From: Anaspis maculata
Lineage: Eukaryota; Arthropoda; Insecta; Coleoptera; Scraptiidae
Length of the DNA: 64,000 nucleotides
Direction: 5' to 3'
Assembly (NCBI GenBank): GCA_949128115.1
Contig: OX421966.1
Coordinates: 69,251,416-69,315,415, forward strand
Shown here: positions 1 through 12,493 of the stretch, one piece after another
Position numbering within the stretch: the stretch's first letter is position 1
Layout: every line of letters begins with the position of its first letter
Notes under the pieces: generated by a model
The model's database searches: none
The model's input: only the letters and a program-made list of their open reading frames with translations
Told to the model about the DNA's origin: nothing
Position numbers and translations under genes: made by a program

Positions 1-3
1 AAG

Positions 4-220
4 CCAGGGCTGGGCAAAATACTTCGAAAATGTATGGAAATATACATTATACGAAATACTCGATCCCAGATTGTCGAAATACAAAATACAAACTACTTGT
101 TGAAATGTCTTTGAAATACAAAATACAAGATACGTATTTTGGAAAACCAAGGAATTCCAAAATACAAACTATTTATTTCAAAATACAAAATAAATACTTG
201 ATCATTTCAGCGATTTAATT
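4..220. repeat. Possible hAT-type element end followed by AAATACA-rich simple repeat
   Basis: The sequence begins CAGGGCTGGGCAAAATAC at position 4. That resembles the CAGGGNTGGGCAA ends of many insect hAT-type non-autonomous elements (family knowledge). It is followed by about 150 bases dominated by AAATAC and CAAAATA words. No matching right terminus was found, and a related AAATACA stretch recurs near 1275-1330 at the start of the next repeat copy. The stretch is therefore part of the duplicated unit. The hAT assignment is weak; the low-complexity nature is clear. Confidence 0.35.
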
Positions 221-224
221 GTAA

Positions 225-3200
225 AAACCCGTAAAATGTGAAGGTTTCAATGGAAACATCTTGTTGATTGAATCACCATAAGGAATCTCGTGAAAATCTC
301 TGGAAGTCGCTGTAAATCTTGCAGAGAAATATTTAGACATTTCTGGAAATCCCATGGAAATTTTCAGAAATTCTATAGAAAGCTTTTGAACTCCCTAGAA
401 GTTCTCAGAAATCCTTAGAAATCTTCAGAATTCTCGACTTATCTTGTAGAAATCTTCAAGAATCCTAAAAATTCCTATGAAAACTTACAAAAATTCCTAA
501 AAATTCCATATAGAAATCCCCAGAAACCATAGAAATATCAAAAAATACTTGGAAATTATTGGTAAACTTCAGGGATTTTTAGAAAACTTCCAGAAATCTC
601 TAGGGATCTTGTTAAAGTCTTTCGGGAGCCTTGTGAGTTTTCAGAAATCTCGTGAAAAAATCTTCAGAAGTCTGAAACGATCTTGTCGAAAAATCTAGAA
701 ATTCCTACAAAATCCGTAGAAATATTTAAATATTATAAATACTTAGAAATCTCGCAGAAATATTTAGAAATCCATAGGAATTCCCAACGAATCTCCAGAA
801 ACCCTTAAAGATCCCGTAGAATTCTTTAAAAATCCCACGAAATTCTCACAAGAATCCTCAGAAATCTCGTGAATATTTTTAGAAATCACGTAGAATCTTC
901 AAAAGTCCCTGAAACGTCTTCAAAGATCTCGTAGAAATCCCCAGAAATCCCATACAAGTCTTCATTAATTCTTAGAAATTCCGTTAAAATGATAAGAAAT
1001 CCACAGAAATTCCTCCATGTTTGGACTCCATATCTGGGAGTCCTCAGAAATCTAGTAAAAATTTTTGCAAATCTCTGAGAATCTATAGAAACTCTAAGGA
1101 ATCATCAGAAATTCCCAGAAACTCCATATGAATCTTCAGGAAATCCGTGGAAATCTATACACATAAGGCTTTCAAATTTCCGTAGAAATCTTTAGAAATC
1201 CCTCGAGTCTCCGAACAAATCTTTAGAAAGCCCTAGAAATTCTCGAAAATTCTCGAAAATCTTGTAGAAATCTCTAAACAAGGACTTCCAAAATACAAAC
1301 TATCATTCAAAATACACAACTAATCATTTCAGCGATTTTATTGGGAAAAAAAACCGTAAAATGTGAAGTTTTCAATTGAAACATCTTGTTAATTGAATCA
1401 CCACAAGAAATCTCGTGAAAATCTCTAGAAGTCGCTAAAAATCTTGCAGAGAAGTATTCAGAAATCTCTGGAAATTCCATGCAAAATTTCAGAAATTCTG
1501 TAGAAATATTTGGACCTCCCTAGAAGTTCTCAGAAATCCTTAGAAATCCTCAGAACTCTCGACTAATCTTGTAGAAATCTTTGAAAATCCTACAGAATTC
1601 CCATAGAAACTTTCAAAAATTTCTAGAAATTCCATATAGAAATCCCTAGAAACCATAGAAATATCAAAGAAGACTTGGAAATTATTGGTAGACTTCAAGG
1701 GTCTTTAGGAAATTCTAGAATTGTCGTAGGAATTCTTGAGAATTCCATAGAGATATTTGGAAATCTCCAGAAATCCCGTGGTGATTCTCAGAAACTTCTA
1801 GAAATACTTGGAAATCCGCAAAAAATCTCGTCGAAATAACCCTGGAAAAATTTCCAGAAATCTCTAGGGATCTTGTTGAAGTCTTTCGGTAGCCTTGTGA
1901 ATTTTCAGAAATCTCGTGAAAAAATCTCCAGAAGTCTGCAACAATCCTGTCGAAATCACTGGAAATTCCTACAAAATCCGTAGAAATATTGAAAATTCTC
2001 AGAAATTTCGCAGAAATATTCAGAAATCCCTAAGAATTTCGAAAGAATCTCCAGAGACCCCAAGAGATCCCGTCGAATTCTCCGAAAATCCCACGAAATT
2101 CTCACAAGAGTCTTCAGAAATCTAGTAAAAATTTTTTGCAAATCTCTGGTAATCCCGTGGAAATCTCGAAAATGTATAGAAACTCTTAAGAAATCATTAG
2201 AAATTTCCAGAAACTCCATATGAATTTTCAGAAATTCCGTGGAAATCTATACATATAAGGCTTTCTAATATTCGTAGAAACCCTTAGAAATCCCTCGAAT
2301 TTCCGAACAAATCTTTAGAAAGCCCTAGAAATTCTCGGAGATTCTCAGAAATCTTGTAGAAATCTCTAGAAGTCCCCGAAAAATCTTGTTAGAAAGTCCT
2401 TAGGAACTCCATCGATATTTTCAAGTATCCTGTGAAGATCTTCAGAACTCCCCAGAAGTTTCCAGAAATCTTTGGGAATTATTAAAAATCCCTACCAATC
2501 TTGTAGAAATCTTCAAGAATCCTTCAAATTCCCATGGAACTCTTCAGAAATGCCTAAAAATTCCATACAAATCTCTGAGAATTCATTAAAAAAACCTGTA
2601 TGAATGTAAGAACCTAGAAATTTTCAGAAATCTTCAAAATCCTGTAGAAATCTTCAAAGCCGTAGGAACCCTATACTGATCTTCAATCTCAACCCGTAGG
2701 AATCCTTAAAACAATAGAATTCACATACAGAATCATGTTCAGTTCAAGAACTCCCTAGAAGTTCTCAAAAATCCTTGGAAATCCCTGGATAAACCTCGCA
2801 TAAAAATTTAGAAATCCCTAGAAATCTCAAACGAATCCTTAGGATGATCCCGTAGAAATCTTGAAAGATCTCTAGAAATTCTCACAGGGATCATCAAAAA
2901 TCTCGTTAGTATATTTAGAAAACCTGCAGAAATTGCGAGACATCCCTCTAAATTCTTCAAAAATCTCGAGAAATATCCCGCAACCCCTAGAAATCTTGCA
3001 CTAATTTCTATAAATTCCTTTTTTCTGTTCCTTGAGAAATCTTGAACTTTTCAAAAACCCCTAGAAACCCTGTGAATATCAAAAAATCTTGGACATCATA
3101 GGTTATCTTTGAAAGTTTAAGAAATCCCTAGAGTTGTAGAAATTCCTATAAATACCGAACAAATTTTCGGAAATCCCTGAAAATCTCGTACTGATCCTGA

Positions 3201-3335
3201 GAAATCTCTAGAAATCCCCAGAAACTCACAGAAGTCTCATGGAAATTTTCAGAAGAGTCCTGAAAGTTATCCAGAAGTCCCTAGAAATCTTGTAGAGATC
3301 TTTTAAGATCCTCATGAATTTTCAGATTTTCAGTT
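225..3335. repeat. Degenerate AGAAATC-rich quasi-tandem repeat, block 1, with ~1.1-kb duplication
   Basis: The block is built of short degenerate words such as TAGAAATCCC, CAGAAATCTC and GTAGAAATCTT, about 10-14 bases apart. On top of this lies a larger duplication. The stretch starting near 200-240 (ATTTCAGCGATTT, then CCGTAAAATGTGAAG) recurs near 1325-1365, and its order of diagnostic words continues for roughly 1.1 kb. Open frames in it give only ISxDFxxI-type low-complexity translations, so it is not coding. Similar blocks occur at 16.7-20.4, 22.8-23.3, 27.5-27.7, 29.0-30.1 and 31.4-32.6 kb. Confidence 0.85.
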
Positions 3336-4800
3336 GCAAAAAAGATAGAAAAACGATAGTTTTTGCCTCACTTCCATGATTTCTGAATTTGTTGGAATAA
3401 AAGCTAGTACAAGTGAATTGCCGTCATTTCGGATAACAGAATCGTGTTTCTCGTGTCCAAGTTAGTGAGAAACGGTACCCTACATGTTTTCAACTGATTT
3501 TTTCTTAAATTTTTGACTTTCTTGAAATTTTCTGTTTTTCAAAAAAAAATAATTTTTTCATAAATTCAAATATAATATTGTCAATTGCCGTCATTCCAGG
3601 TAACAAAATCGTATTTCTGCTTCCAAGTTGGTAAGAAATGATAACCTACTTCTTTTTATCAAGAAATGAAACAATTACATTTTTTAGTTTTTTTTTCCCT
3701 ACTTTTCAAAAAAAAAAAATTTCTTCACTGCGCACGCTGGCTATCGTTTCTTAATAAACCGGACATGAGCAATGCAATTATGATATTAGTTTTTTACTCA
3801 CGTCAATGATTTCTGGATTTGTTGAAGTAAAATCAGGTACAAGAGTAGTGGGACGGTTTCTACTCACAAGTTGATGGGTTAAAAAACTCTTGCACATCGT
3901 AAAAACTACTCGTCGTTTAAATTTTCCTGACTCCTCTTTTGTTGGCCGCCCGTCTCACATTCAGTGGGAGCGTAATGAACTAGGCTACGCGCTACGCCCG
4001 CGTAAGCTGGCGGCTTTTATCAAAGCCTCATACAGAGATTAATCCTTGCGAACATTTTTCTTTCCTGGTGTATCGTGCGTGTAGAAATTTTCAGGGGTCT
4101 TATATTGTTTGTTCATTCAAGAAAACATAAGTCAAGGTTTTCAAAATAACGTCAATAAAAGAATCGTGATTTTTTCGTATTTTTTTAGCTTTTTCGATTT
4201 CTTGTTATCGTGGCATGCAGGCATTTCTCACTAAACAAACAACTAGAGAGAATTTTATTATCGAAATCGTTATCTTCATGTTTATTTACTGAGAAACGAT
4301 ACCCAACTTACTTTTTGAGCAAAAAAACTTTGACGTTTCGAAATAAAGTTTTGACGTTTGAAAGAAGTTTTTGACACTTTTTCGATTTTTCATTTTTTTG
4401 ACTGAGGCGAGTAGGGTATCGTTTCTTATTAAATCGGACACGGACATTGCGATTTTGGCATTGAATCTTATGTTTCTTCAGTGAATTCTGTGTTTTTCAG
4501 GAAAAATCACGAAAAAGCTGAATTGAGGTGAATTGGGTATAATCGCCGGAACCGCCAGAAAGCCGTGATCTTAGTTCTCATGATCGAATTCTCAATTCTA
4601 GTTTTGTCAACTTCGTTACTTCTTGATTTTTTTTTAAATTCAACATCTTGAGAATTTAACTTTTCAGAAAATTTCAATCTTGACACGTTTTCAAGACCCC
4701 TTCAGCAGTTTTTTTTTTGAAAATTTCAACTTTTTGTTCGAGGCGTACTGGGTACCGTTTCTTGTTGAATCAAGAACCGGCAATTTGAATATGGGATGCA
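3336..4800. repeat. Diverged inverted/direct repeat cluster (GTAGGGTATCGTTTCT family)
   Basis: AT-rich sequence contains about six diverged copies of a 60-70 base module with the core GTAGGGTATCGTTTCTTATT followed by a GGACA(C/T)G word. Forward copies lie near 3730, 4411 and 4744. Reverse-complement copies lie near 3426, 3588 and 4262. This suggests remnants of one or more fold-back elements. A short GC-richer single-copy stretch lies at about 3940-4080. No coding potential was recognised. Confidence 0.55.
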
Positions 4801-5110
4801 TTTTTGTATTGCTCTCATTATTACGACTACCGAGCAAATTTTGTAAAAAAAATTTTCTTCTCCCAAAATGGCGTATTAGCTAGATTTGAGCTGTATTTCA
4901 CTTGTTACCAGCGACATTGTTTTGCAAACTGCAGGAATTGTAACTCAGACCGTTCTGAGCCCGATGTCAAGCCAAATTTTGTCCGGAATCGAATTTGATA
5001 TTTTTCTACAAAATGGCGGCCGAGCATCTTCATTGGGAAACATACTAAAAGCTCAAATTTGCAGGTCAAACTGTTCGAATCAAAACAAATCAATCTCGAG
5101 CATCGATAAT
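4801..5110 (+). repeat. Isolated pair of CAAAATGGCG boxes, 145 bp apart
   Basis: The box CAAAATGGCG starts at 4864 and again at 5009. The spacing matches the monomer length of satellites B and D, while the sequence between is not obviously alike. It is probably a diverged single-dimer remnant of the same satellite superfamily. Confidence 0.5.
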
Positions 5111-6230
5111 TGATTTCAATTGCCGGCCGGCGCATGTTCTATTAAAAGAACATTTCTGTTTTTTTCTTTGGTTTGACAATGAACGTACGCTGCTAGAATT
5201 TTATAAATAGCCCCAAGATGGGCAACAAAAACACAAACACGCCATGTATATATGTATTTTAGTAATATGCAATGCAGTCTTGCGAGCACGCTTAGATAGT
5301 TCGTTTATAAACACTTGTCCGGTTAATTAGGTGAATTGCTGGTGTGTGTACTGTGTATAGAGCTGTAAGAGCTCGAGCTATCGGGCCAGATGTATTAACC
5401 TTGACGGACGTCAATGGATACGCGCACATTTTTACCACCACCCAAGCCCATAGATGGAATCGGCTTCCAAGTTTTCAATAAGTACGTAATATTTGAATCG
5501 GCGCGGTGGAAAAAAAATCTTTTTTTTTTAATGGGGAAGTTTTCTTGCGAGCAAAGTTGTGGGGCCGAAGAGGAACATCAAAGATGCGAGCTTAAAAGCT
5601 AATTTAATGATTGATTAATTAAATCTTCGAAGGCAATTACGAGAGGGAAGGAGGAACTGGAGCGTGCTTTTAATCGATAGCTGGAACACAGAATAAAAAA
5701 ATTCCATCTGAATTAATAAAATTCTACCGAATTTTTTTTATGATTTCGTACCATTCTGGTAGAGCTAATGATAGAAGGAGAGAGCCAGGGGCGCACACAC
5801 AGACACACAATTCGATAATTCGAATTTAACACCCTCGGTTGGGCATTGGGTATTGATTAGATTGGTATACGGCTGGGAACTTGATTGAAATTCTGCGATG
5901 CAACTCGCACAAGTTTGATGATCGGAAAATTAGCTTTGCGCCGTGAAGCTGTACGGAAGGTGGTGGGCGTTGGAAACCGGCACCGGAAAGTGCATTTCGG
6001 CCGTCAATTTCGATATTAACTGGAGAAATCGACACGGCAACAAGAAAAAATCTATCAAGCGCACGCATTATACACAACATAAAAGAATATCGTTCACGTC
6101 AGGAACGCCGGAACGTATTATAACAATAACAACAATTATAATAAAAATAATCGAACCAGCATATCTTTACGTTTGTTGTATGGTATAGTAATGATTTAAT
6201 TGGGTCAGAAATGACGCAAACACATTGTTT
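5111..6230. other. Single-copy, probably intronic sequence
   Basis: No repeat family or recognisable exon was found here. The stretch has mixed AT-rich and moderately GC-rich composition and short CA-rich runs near 5793-5810. The longest open frames are below 90 codons and lack family resemblance. It lies downstream of the minus-strand GRK exon and so may be intron. Confidence 0.4.
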
Positions 6231-8960
6231 ACTCTGCCACTATTAGATACGGAACTGACGACGCCATTTTGGAAATAATCAAAATCGCTTTGCGAATATG
6301 CCAGACACGGTTTTCTATCCAACCAAATACCAGAAATGATCCCTGCAATTTCTAGCTTGAGAGCTTTGAAAATGGCAAAATTGCAAGCGATTTTCGATTG
6401 GCCGCCATTTTGGAATTAGCTTCGAATCGGCTAATAATATTTTTGTGCTGCTCAAATCAACTTGAAATAATTCCAGTACCAATTCCAACCAGTCGAACGT
6501 TTTTCACTAGCCAAATAATAAACCGTTTTTACTTTCAAAGGTTTTTTACCAAGCAATAATAGTGGACCGCCACCATCTTGAAAAAGTTCAAATCACTTTG
6601 CCAAAACGGTATACATGTTTTTCTACAGAAGTAAATCTCAGGAATAGTCCCTGCAAATAACAGCGCAGTACCTTCGAAAATGACCAATCTGCAGGCGGTT
6701 TTTCGATCAGCCGCCATTTTGAAATTGGCTTTAAATCGCCTGATAATACTCTGATAATAGTCATATCAAGTTGAAATTATTTCAGTAGCAATTCTAGGCA
6801 AATAACTGCTTCGTTATTATAGGTACCATTACTCAACTGTATCGACGTCCACACACTGTTTACCAAGCAATAATAATAAACCGCCGCCATCTTGGAAAAA
6901 GAGAAAAATTCTTAACAACTTTGCAAATATGCTATATGTACATGTTTTTCTAGAGAATTAAGTCTCAATAATAATTCCTACAAATTGCAGCTCAATACCT
7001 TTAAAAATGACCAATCTGTGGGCGTTTTCCTGATTGGTCGCCATTTTGGAATAAGCTTTGAATCACCTAATAATATTCGTGCACTACCCAGATCAACTCT
7101 AAATAATTTCTAATTTTCTGTACCAATCCCAACCAACTAGCCGTTTCCTTATAAGTCAACTAGTGAACCGTTTCTACGACGGAGAGTTATTAAGAAAGCA
7201 ATAAACAGTAAATCGCCGCCATATTGGGAAAATTCAAAATCACTTCGCAACTATGCTGTACATGTTTTTCTACAGAAGTAATCCTCAAGAATGATCCCTG
7301 CAAATTACAGCTCGGTACCTTTGAAAATGACCAATCTGCGGCCGGTTTTTCGATCGGCCGCCATTTTGAAATTTGCCTTAAATCGCTTGACAATACCTCC
7401 ACAGTAGTCAAATCAATTTGAAATAAGTTTAAAACCAATTCTAGCCAACTGAATGTACCGTCAACTGTTTCTGCGTCCACATGTGTTTACCAAGGAACAA
7501 TAATGAACGCCGCCATCTTGAAAGAATTCAAAATCGCTTTGCAAATATGCTATACATGTTTTCTACAGAAGTAAATATTAGGGATGATCCTTGCAAATTA
7601 CAGCTCAGTACCTTCGAAGATGACTAATCTGCAGGCGCTTCTCAATCGGCCGCCATTTTGAAATTCACTCAAAATCGCTTGATAATACCTCGACAGTGCT
7701 AAAATCAATTTGAAATAATTTCAGTACTAATTCTAGCCAACTGGATGTTTTGCTATTGAACAATAATGAGTCAACTGTTTCTGCGTCCACATACTGTTTA
7801 CCAAGCAATAACGATGAACCGCCGCCATTTTGGAAAAATTCAAAACGGTTTTGCAAATACGCTAGACATGTGTTTCTACAGAAGTACGTCTCAAGAATGA
7901 ACCCTGCAAATTGCAGCTTAGTACCTCCGAAAATGACCAATCTGCAGGCGTTTTTTCGATTGGCCGCCATTTTGAAATTAGCTTGAAATCGCCTGATGCA
8001 ATGCTTGTACTGCCCAAATCTACTTGAAATAATTTCAGTGCCAATCCCAGCCAGTTGTCGTTTTTTATTAGCCAACAAGTGAACCGTTTTTTACGTTCAA
8101 AAGTTGTTTAATAAGCAATAATAGTGAACCGCAGCCATCTGGGAAAAATTTAAAATCACTCAGCAAGAACGCTATACATGTTTTTCGGCAGAAGTGGGTC
8201 TCACAAATGATCCATGCAAATTACAGATCAGTTCTTTCAAAAATGACCAATCTGCAGGCGGTTTTTTGATCGGCCGCCATTTTGAAATTCGCCTCATATC
8301 GCTTGATAATACTCCGACAATAGTTGAATAAATTTGAAATCATTTCAGTACCGATTCTAGACAACTGAAGTTTCGTTATTGATCTCCTTTTAGTCAACTG
8401 TTTCTGCATCCACCTATTGTTCACCAAGCAATGATATAAGGCCGCCGCCATCTTGAAAAAATTAAATAACCACTCTGCAAATATGCCAGACATGTTCAAT
8501 TATCGAACTAAGTCTCGAAAACGATTCTTGCAAATTACAAGTCAGTATCTTTGGAAATAAATGAACTGCAGGCGTTTTTCGATTGGCCGCCATCTTGAAA
8601 TTCGCTTAAAATCGCTTGATAATACCCCGACAGATGTCGAATCATATTGAAATTATTTTAGTACCAATTCTAGTCAACTAAATGTTTCGTTATATAGCAA
8701 TAATGAATCAACCCTTTCTGCGTCCACATATTGTATACCGAGCAATAATAATGAACCACCGCCATATTGGAAAAATTCAAAATCGCGTTGAAAATATGGT
8801 ACACATGTTTTTCAATAGAAGTAAGCTTCAAGAATGATCCCTGCAAATCACAGCTCAGTACCTTTGAAAATGACCAATCTGCAGGCGTTTTTCGATTGGC
8901 CGCCATTTTGAAAATCGCTCAAAATCACCCGGTAATATCCAATTGACGTGAAATTAATTC
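6231..8960 (-). repeat. Satellite A: ~313-bp dimeric tandem repeat with CCGCCATNTTG boxes
   Basis: About nine tandem copies of a ~313-bp unit. Each unit has two boxes reading CCGCCAT(C/T/A)TTG on the plus strand, which is CAANATGGCGG on the minus strand. CGCCAT cores lie at about 6262, 6413, 6571, 6712, 6886, 7039, 7218, 7359, 7511, 7651, 7823, 7965, 8132, 8275, 8446, 8588, 8759 and 8901. Later spacings alternate about 142 and 171. Other conserved words are ACATGTTTTTCTACAGAAGT, GATCCCTGCAAATTACAGC and AAAATGACCAATCTGCAGGC. Copies differ by several percent or more, so the array is not recent. All open frames are shadows. Confidence 0.9.
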
Positions 8961-9440
8961 TTATACCGATCCTGCATGAATGCAATCGGTTCATACGTAT
9001 TTTTGTCGTAGGCACAATTATGAAAAGGCAGCTGCATTAGTCAAAGCTATCACAAAATGGCGTCCTCATCACCAGAGCTAGGTATATATTTCAAAATGGC
9101 GTCTCGTTTTCACACCTTCCACGTTTCAATGTTTAATAAGGATACTGCACATCTATCAAAGCACTATACCTCCATTACCTCCGGCGGTGCATATCCCTTA
9201 CAAAATAGACGAATACCTAGTAATATCCTTTTGGAATAAATTATTATCCTTGCGCTGTATTACGGCGCTTATATGCCACCACACGGGCGAGGATTAAACA
9301 CTACCAAAGTTGGAAAACTGGATTCGGTGGATTAGCTCGAAATTGCAAAGCACTGCGGTGCATTAATTTCCTCGCTGATGCAGCCCCGCCTGACCATCGC
9401 GGTCTTGCCGGGCGAAACGTGGACGTAATTCGCAAAACAC
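8961..9440. other. Spacer between two oppositely oriented satellites
   Basis: This is mostly single-copy sequence between satellite A (boxes on the minus strand) and satellite B (boxes on the plus strand). It contains two weaker boxes, CAAAATGGCGTC, near 9055 and 9093, and a GC-richer stretch at about 9350-9430. No gene was recognised. Confidence 0.5.
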
Positions 9441-12330
9441 ACATTTCCAAGATGGCGGCCGATTGAAAAACTGCCTTTGAGCTACCAACATGTGCATATA
9501 ATCGGTCAAAACTTGCATGAAATATCGCTGCTGGGCTTTTCGACGTGAAAAGATGTCCGTGGATGATGGAAATTGAATTTGAGAAGAAATCCAAGATGGC
9601 GGACATTTCAAAGTTGTCAACAGCTCCCTTGTTTCTGAAGATAAATAATTGAAACTTTCAGGAAATACCACTGGTATGCTTAGGGTATCGAAAAGATGTT
9701 CCAAACTGGTCAGCAAGCTGATTGGTTCAAATCCAAGATGGCGGCCGTTTCCAAAATTGCCAAAAACTTGCTTCTTTCTAAAGATACCCAACTGAAACTT
9801 TCAGGAAATACCATCGGGGTGCTAATGATACCAAAAACATATATAAAACTAGTACACGAGAAAATTGATTCAAATCCAAGATGGCGGACGTTTCAAAATA
9901 TGCTAAACGTGCTTGTTTTTCAAGATAAATAATTGAAACTTTCAGGAAATACCACTGGTATGCTAAGGGTATCGGAAAGATGTCCCAAACTGGTGAACAA
10001 GCTGATACACTTGAATCCAAGATGGCGGCCGTTTCCAAAATTGCCAATAACTTGCATCCTTCTGAAGATACCCAACTGAAACTTTCAGGGAATACCGTCG
10101 GGGTGCTTATGTAACCAAAAACACCTAAAACTTACCAACGAGAGAATTGACGTCCAAGATGGCGACCGTTTGCTAAATTGCCAACAACTTGCTTTTTTCT
10201 GGAGATATCCAACCGACACTTTCAGGGGATTCCATCGGGGTGCTTATGATACCAGAAACATATCTAAAACTAGTCAACAAGACAATCAATTCAAATTCAA
10301 GATGGCGGACGTTTCAAAAATTGCTTATAGCGTGCTTGTTTTTCAAGATAAATAATTAAAACTTTCAGGAAATACCACTGGTATGCTTAGAGTATCGGAA
10401 AGATGTCTTAAACTGGTCAACAAGCTGATTCATTCAAATCCAAGATGGCGGCCGTTTCTAAAATTGCCAGTAACTTGCTTCTTTCTGAAGATACCAAACT
10501 GAAACTTTGAGGAAATACCATCGAGGTGCTTATGATACAAAAAACATATCTAAAACTAGTCAACGAGAGAATCAATTCATATCCAAGATGGCGGACGTTA
10601 CAAAAATTGCTAATAACGTGCTTGTTTTTCAAGATAAATGATTGAAACTTTCAGGAAATTCCACTGGTATGCTAAGAGTATCGGAAAGATATCTCAAACT
10701 AGTCAACAAGCTAATTCACTCAAATCCAAGATAGCGACCGTTTCCAAAATTGCCAATAACTTGCTTCTTTCTGAAGATAACCAACTGAAACTTTTAGGAA
10801 ATACCATCGGGGTGCTTATGATACCAGAAATATATCTCTAACTAATCAACAAGAAAATAAATCAAATCCAAGATGGCGGACGTTTCGAAAATTGCTGATA
10901 ACGTGCTTGTTTTTCAAAATAAATAATTGAAACTTCCAGGAAATACCACTGGTATGCTTAAGGTATCAGAAAGATGTCCCAAACTGGTCAACAAGCAAAT
11001 TCACTCGAGTTCAAGATGGCGGCCGTTCCCAAAATTGCCAGTAACTTGCTTCTTTCTGAAGATATCCAACTGAAACTTTCAGGAAATACCATCGGGGTGC
11101 TTATGATACCAAAAACATATCTGAAACCAGTCAACGAGAGAATAAATCCAATATGGCGGACGTTTCAAAAATTGCTAATAACGTGCTCGTTTTTCAAGAT
11201 AAATAATTGAAACTTTCAGGAAATACCACTGGTATGCTAAGGGTATCGGAAAGATATCCCGAACTAGTCAACAAGCTAATTCACTCAAATCCAAGATGGC
11301 GACCGTTTCCAAAATTGCCAATAACTTGCTTCTTTCTGAAGATAACCAACTGAAACTTTCAGGAAATACCATCGGGGTGCTCATGATACCAAAAACATAT
11401 CTAAAACTAGTCAACAAGAAAATTAATCGAATCCAAGATGGCGGACGTTTCGTAAATTGCTGATAACGTGCTTGTTTTTCAAAATAAATAATTGAAACTT
11501 TCTGGAAATACCACTGGTATGCTTAAGGTATCAGAAAGATGTCCCAAACTGGTCAACAAGTAAATTCACTCGAGTCCAAGATGGCGGCCGTTGCCAAAAT
11601 TGCCAGTAACTTGCTTCTGTCTGAAGATATCCAACTGAAACTTTCACGAAATACTATCGGGGTGCTTATGATACTACAAGCATATATAAAACTAGTGAAC
11701 GGAAAAATTAATTCAAATTCAACATGGCGTACGTTTCAAAAATTGCTAATTGGTATTGATAATATTGCTAAAATTGCTAATACGTGCTTTTTCATCATGA
11801 TAAATAACTGGAACTTTCAGAAAATACTACTGGGGTGCTCAAGATACCAGAAAGATATCCTCAACTAGTCAACAAGAGAATTGAATTTTTTCCAAGATGG
11901 CGGCTGTCCACAAAATACTGATAACTTGCTCGTTTCTGAAGAAAAATAGCTGAAGCTTTCAGAAAATACCACAGGGGTGCTGATGAGATGGAAATGATAT
12001 CCCAAACTGGTCAACGAGAAAATTGATGCAAATCCAAGATGGCGGACGTTTCAAAAATTGCCTACAACGTGCTTGTTTCTCAAGAAAAATAACTAAAACT
12101 CTCAGGAAACTTCATTCAAGTGCTAATGATACCAGAAAGATATCTCAAACTAATCAACGAGATAATTGATTCTTATCCAAGATGGCGGATGTTTACAAAA
12201 CTACTGATAACTTGCTTGTTTCTGCAGATAAATAACTGGAACCTTTAGAGAACACCACTGGAATGCTCATAGATCTATAAGGTATCCCAAGCTAGTCTTT
12301 GAGACGATGGACTTTTCCATACTTGCCAAT
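9441..12330 (+). repeat. Satellite B: ~142-bp monomers in ~285-bp dimers, each with CAAGATGGCGG
   Basis: About 20 monomers. GATGGCGG-type cores start near 9451, 9595, 9737, 9879, 10020, 10158, 10300, 10442, 10585, 10728, 10870, 11013, 11152, 11295, 11437, 11580, 11722, 11896, 12039 and 12180. Almost every step is 138-144 bases, with one of 174. Two monomer types alternate. One continues GCGGCCGTTTCCAAAATTGC, the other GCGGACGTTTCAAAAATTGC. They share GAAACTTTCAGGAAATACC. The dimer (~285 bp) is most regular at 10.3-11.6 kb. The array ends within about 90 bases of the GRK exon. Open frames of up to about 110 codons are by-products of the repeat. Confidence 0.92.
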
Positions 12331-12410
12331 AATTATCTTTTTCTAGTATTCGAAGATACATTATACAAATCAATGCCTGAATCAAATCCAACAGTTTTTC
12401 ATCGTAGCGA

Positions 12411-12416
12411 ACTCAC
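12411..12416 (-). other. Splice donor of the GRK exon
   Basis: On the minus strand the exon ends ...ACGTTAG and the intron begins GTGAGTTC, a near-consensus 5' splice site. The exon ends after the first base of a codon (phase 1). In GRK2-family proteins a glycine follows at this point, consistent with a split GGN codon. Confidence 0.8.
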
Positions 12417-12493
12417 CTAACGTTTGATGGAAGATCTTGTCGAAGTTCACTTCGTTTTTCTTTTCCAGATACTTGTGCATGACACTCCGAACA
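12417..12493 (-). CDS. Gprk1: Internal exon of a GRK2/3-type G-protein-coupled receptor kinase (Gprk1-like)
   Basis: This 77-bp internal exon reads, on the minus strand, 25 full codons flanked by one base of a split codon on each side. The peptide includes RSVMHKYLEKKNEVNF followed by DKIFHQTL. That matches the start of the RGS-homology domain (about residues 40-65) of beta-adrenergic-receptor kinases GRK2/GRK3 and insect Gprk1. The family pattern is RSVM-x-KYLE...EV-x-F-x-KIF-x-Q-x-LG. Visual GRKs and the GRK4/5/6 group do not have this form. Family members phosphorylate activated GPCRs at the plasma membrane and bind G-beta-gamma through a C-terminal PH domain, which lies outside this exon. 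A pyrimidine-rich AG acceptor and a GTGAGT donor flank it. No other exon of the gene was found in the window, implying very long flanking introns. Upstream exons should lie at higher coordinates and downstream exons at lower ones. Confidence 0.88.

Noticed and set aside
1916..2219. Overlapping open frames on both strands with ISxDFxxI-type or KSPExxxNP-type protein
   Set aside because: They arise from the AGAAATC repeat. The same low-complexity pattern appears in every block and on the opposite strand, without domain or splice evidence.
11539..11868. 109-codon plus-strand frame
   Set aside because: It is a by-product of satellite B. The same residues (MAAVAKIASNLLLSEDIQL) recur in neighbouring monomers and are broken elsewhere.
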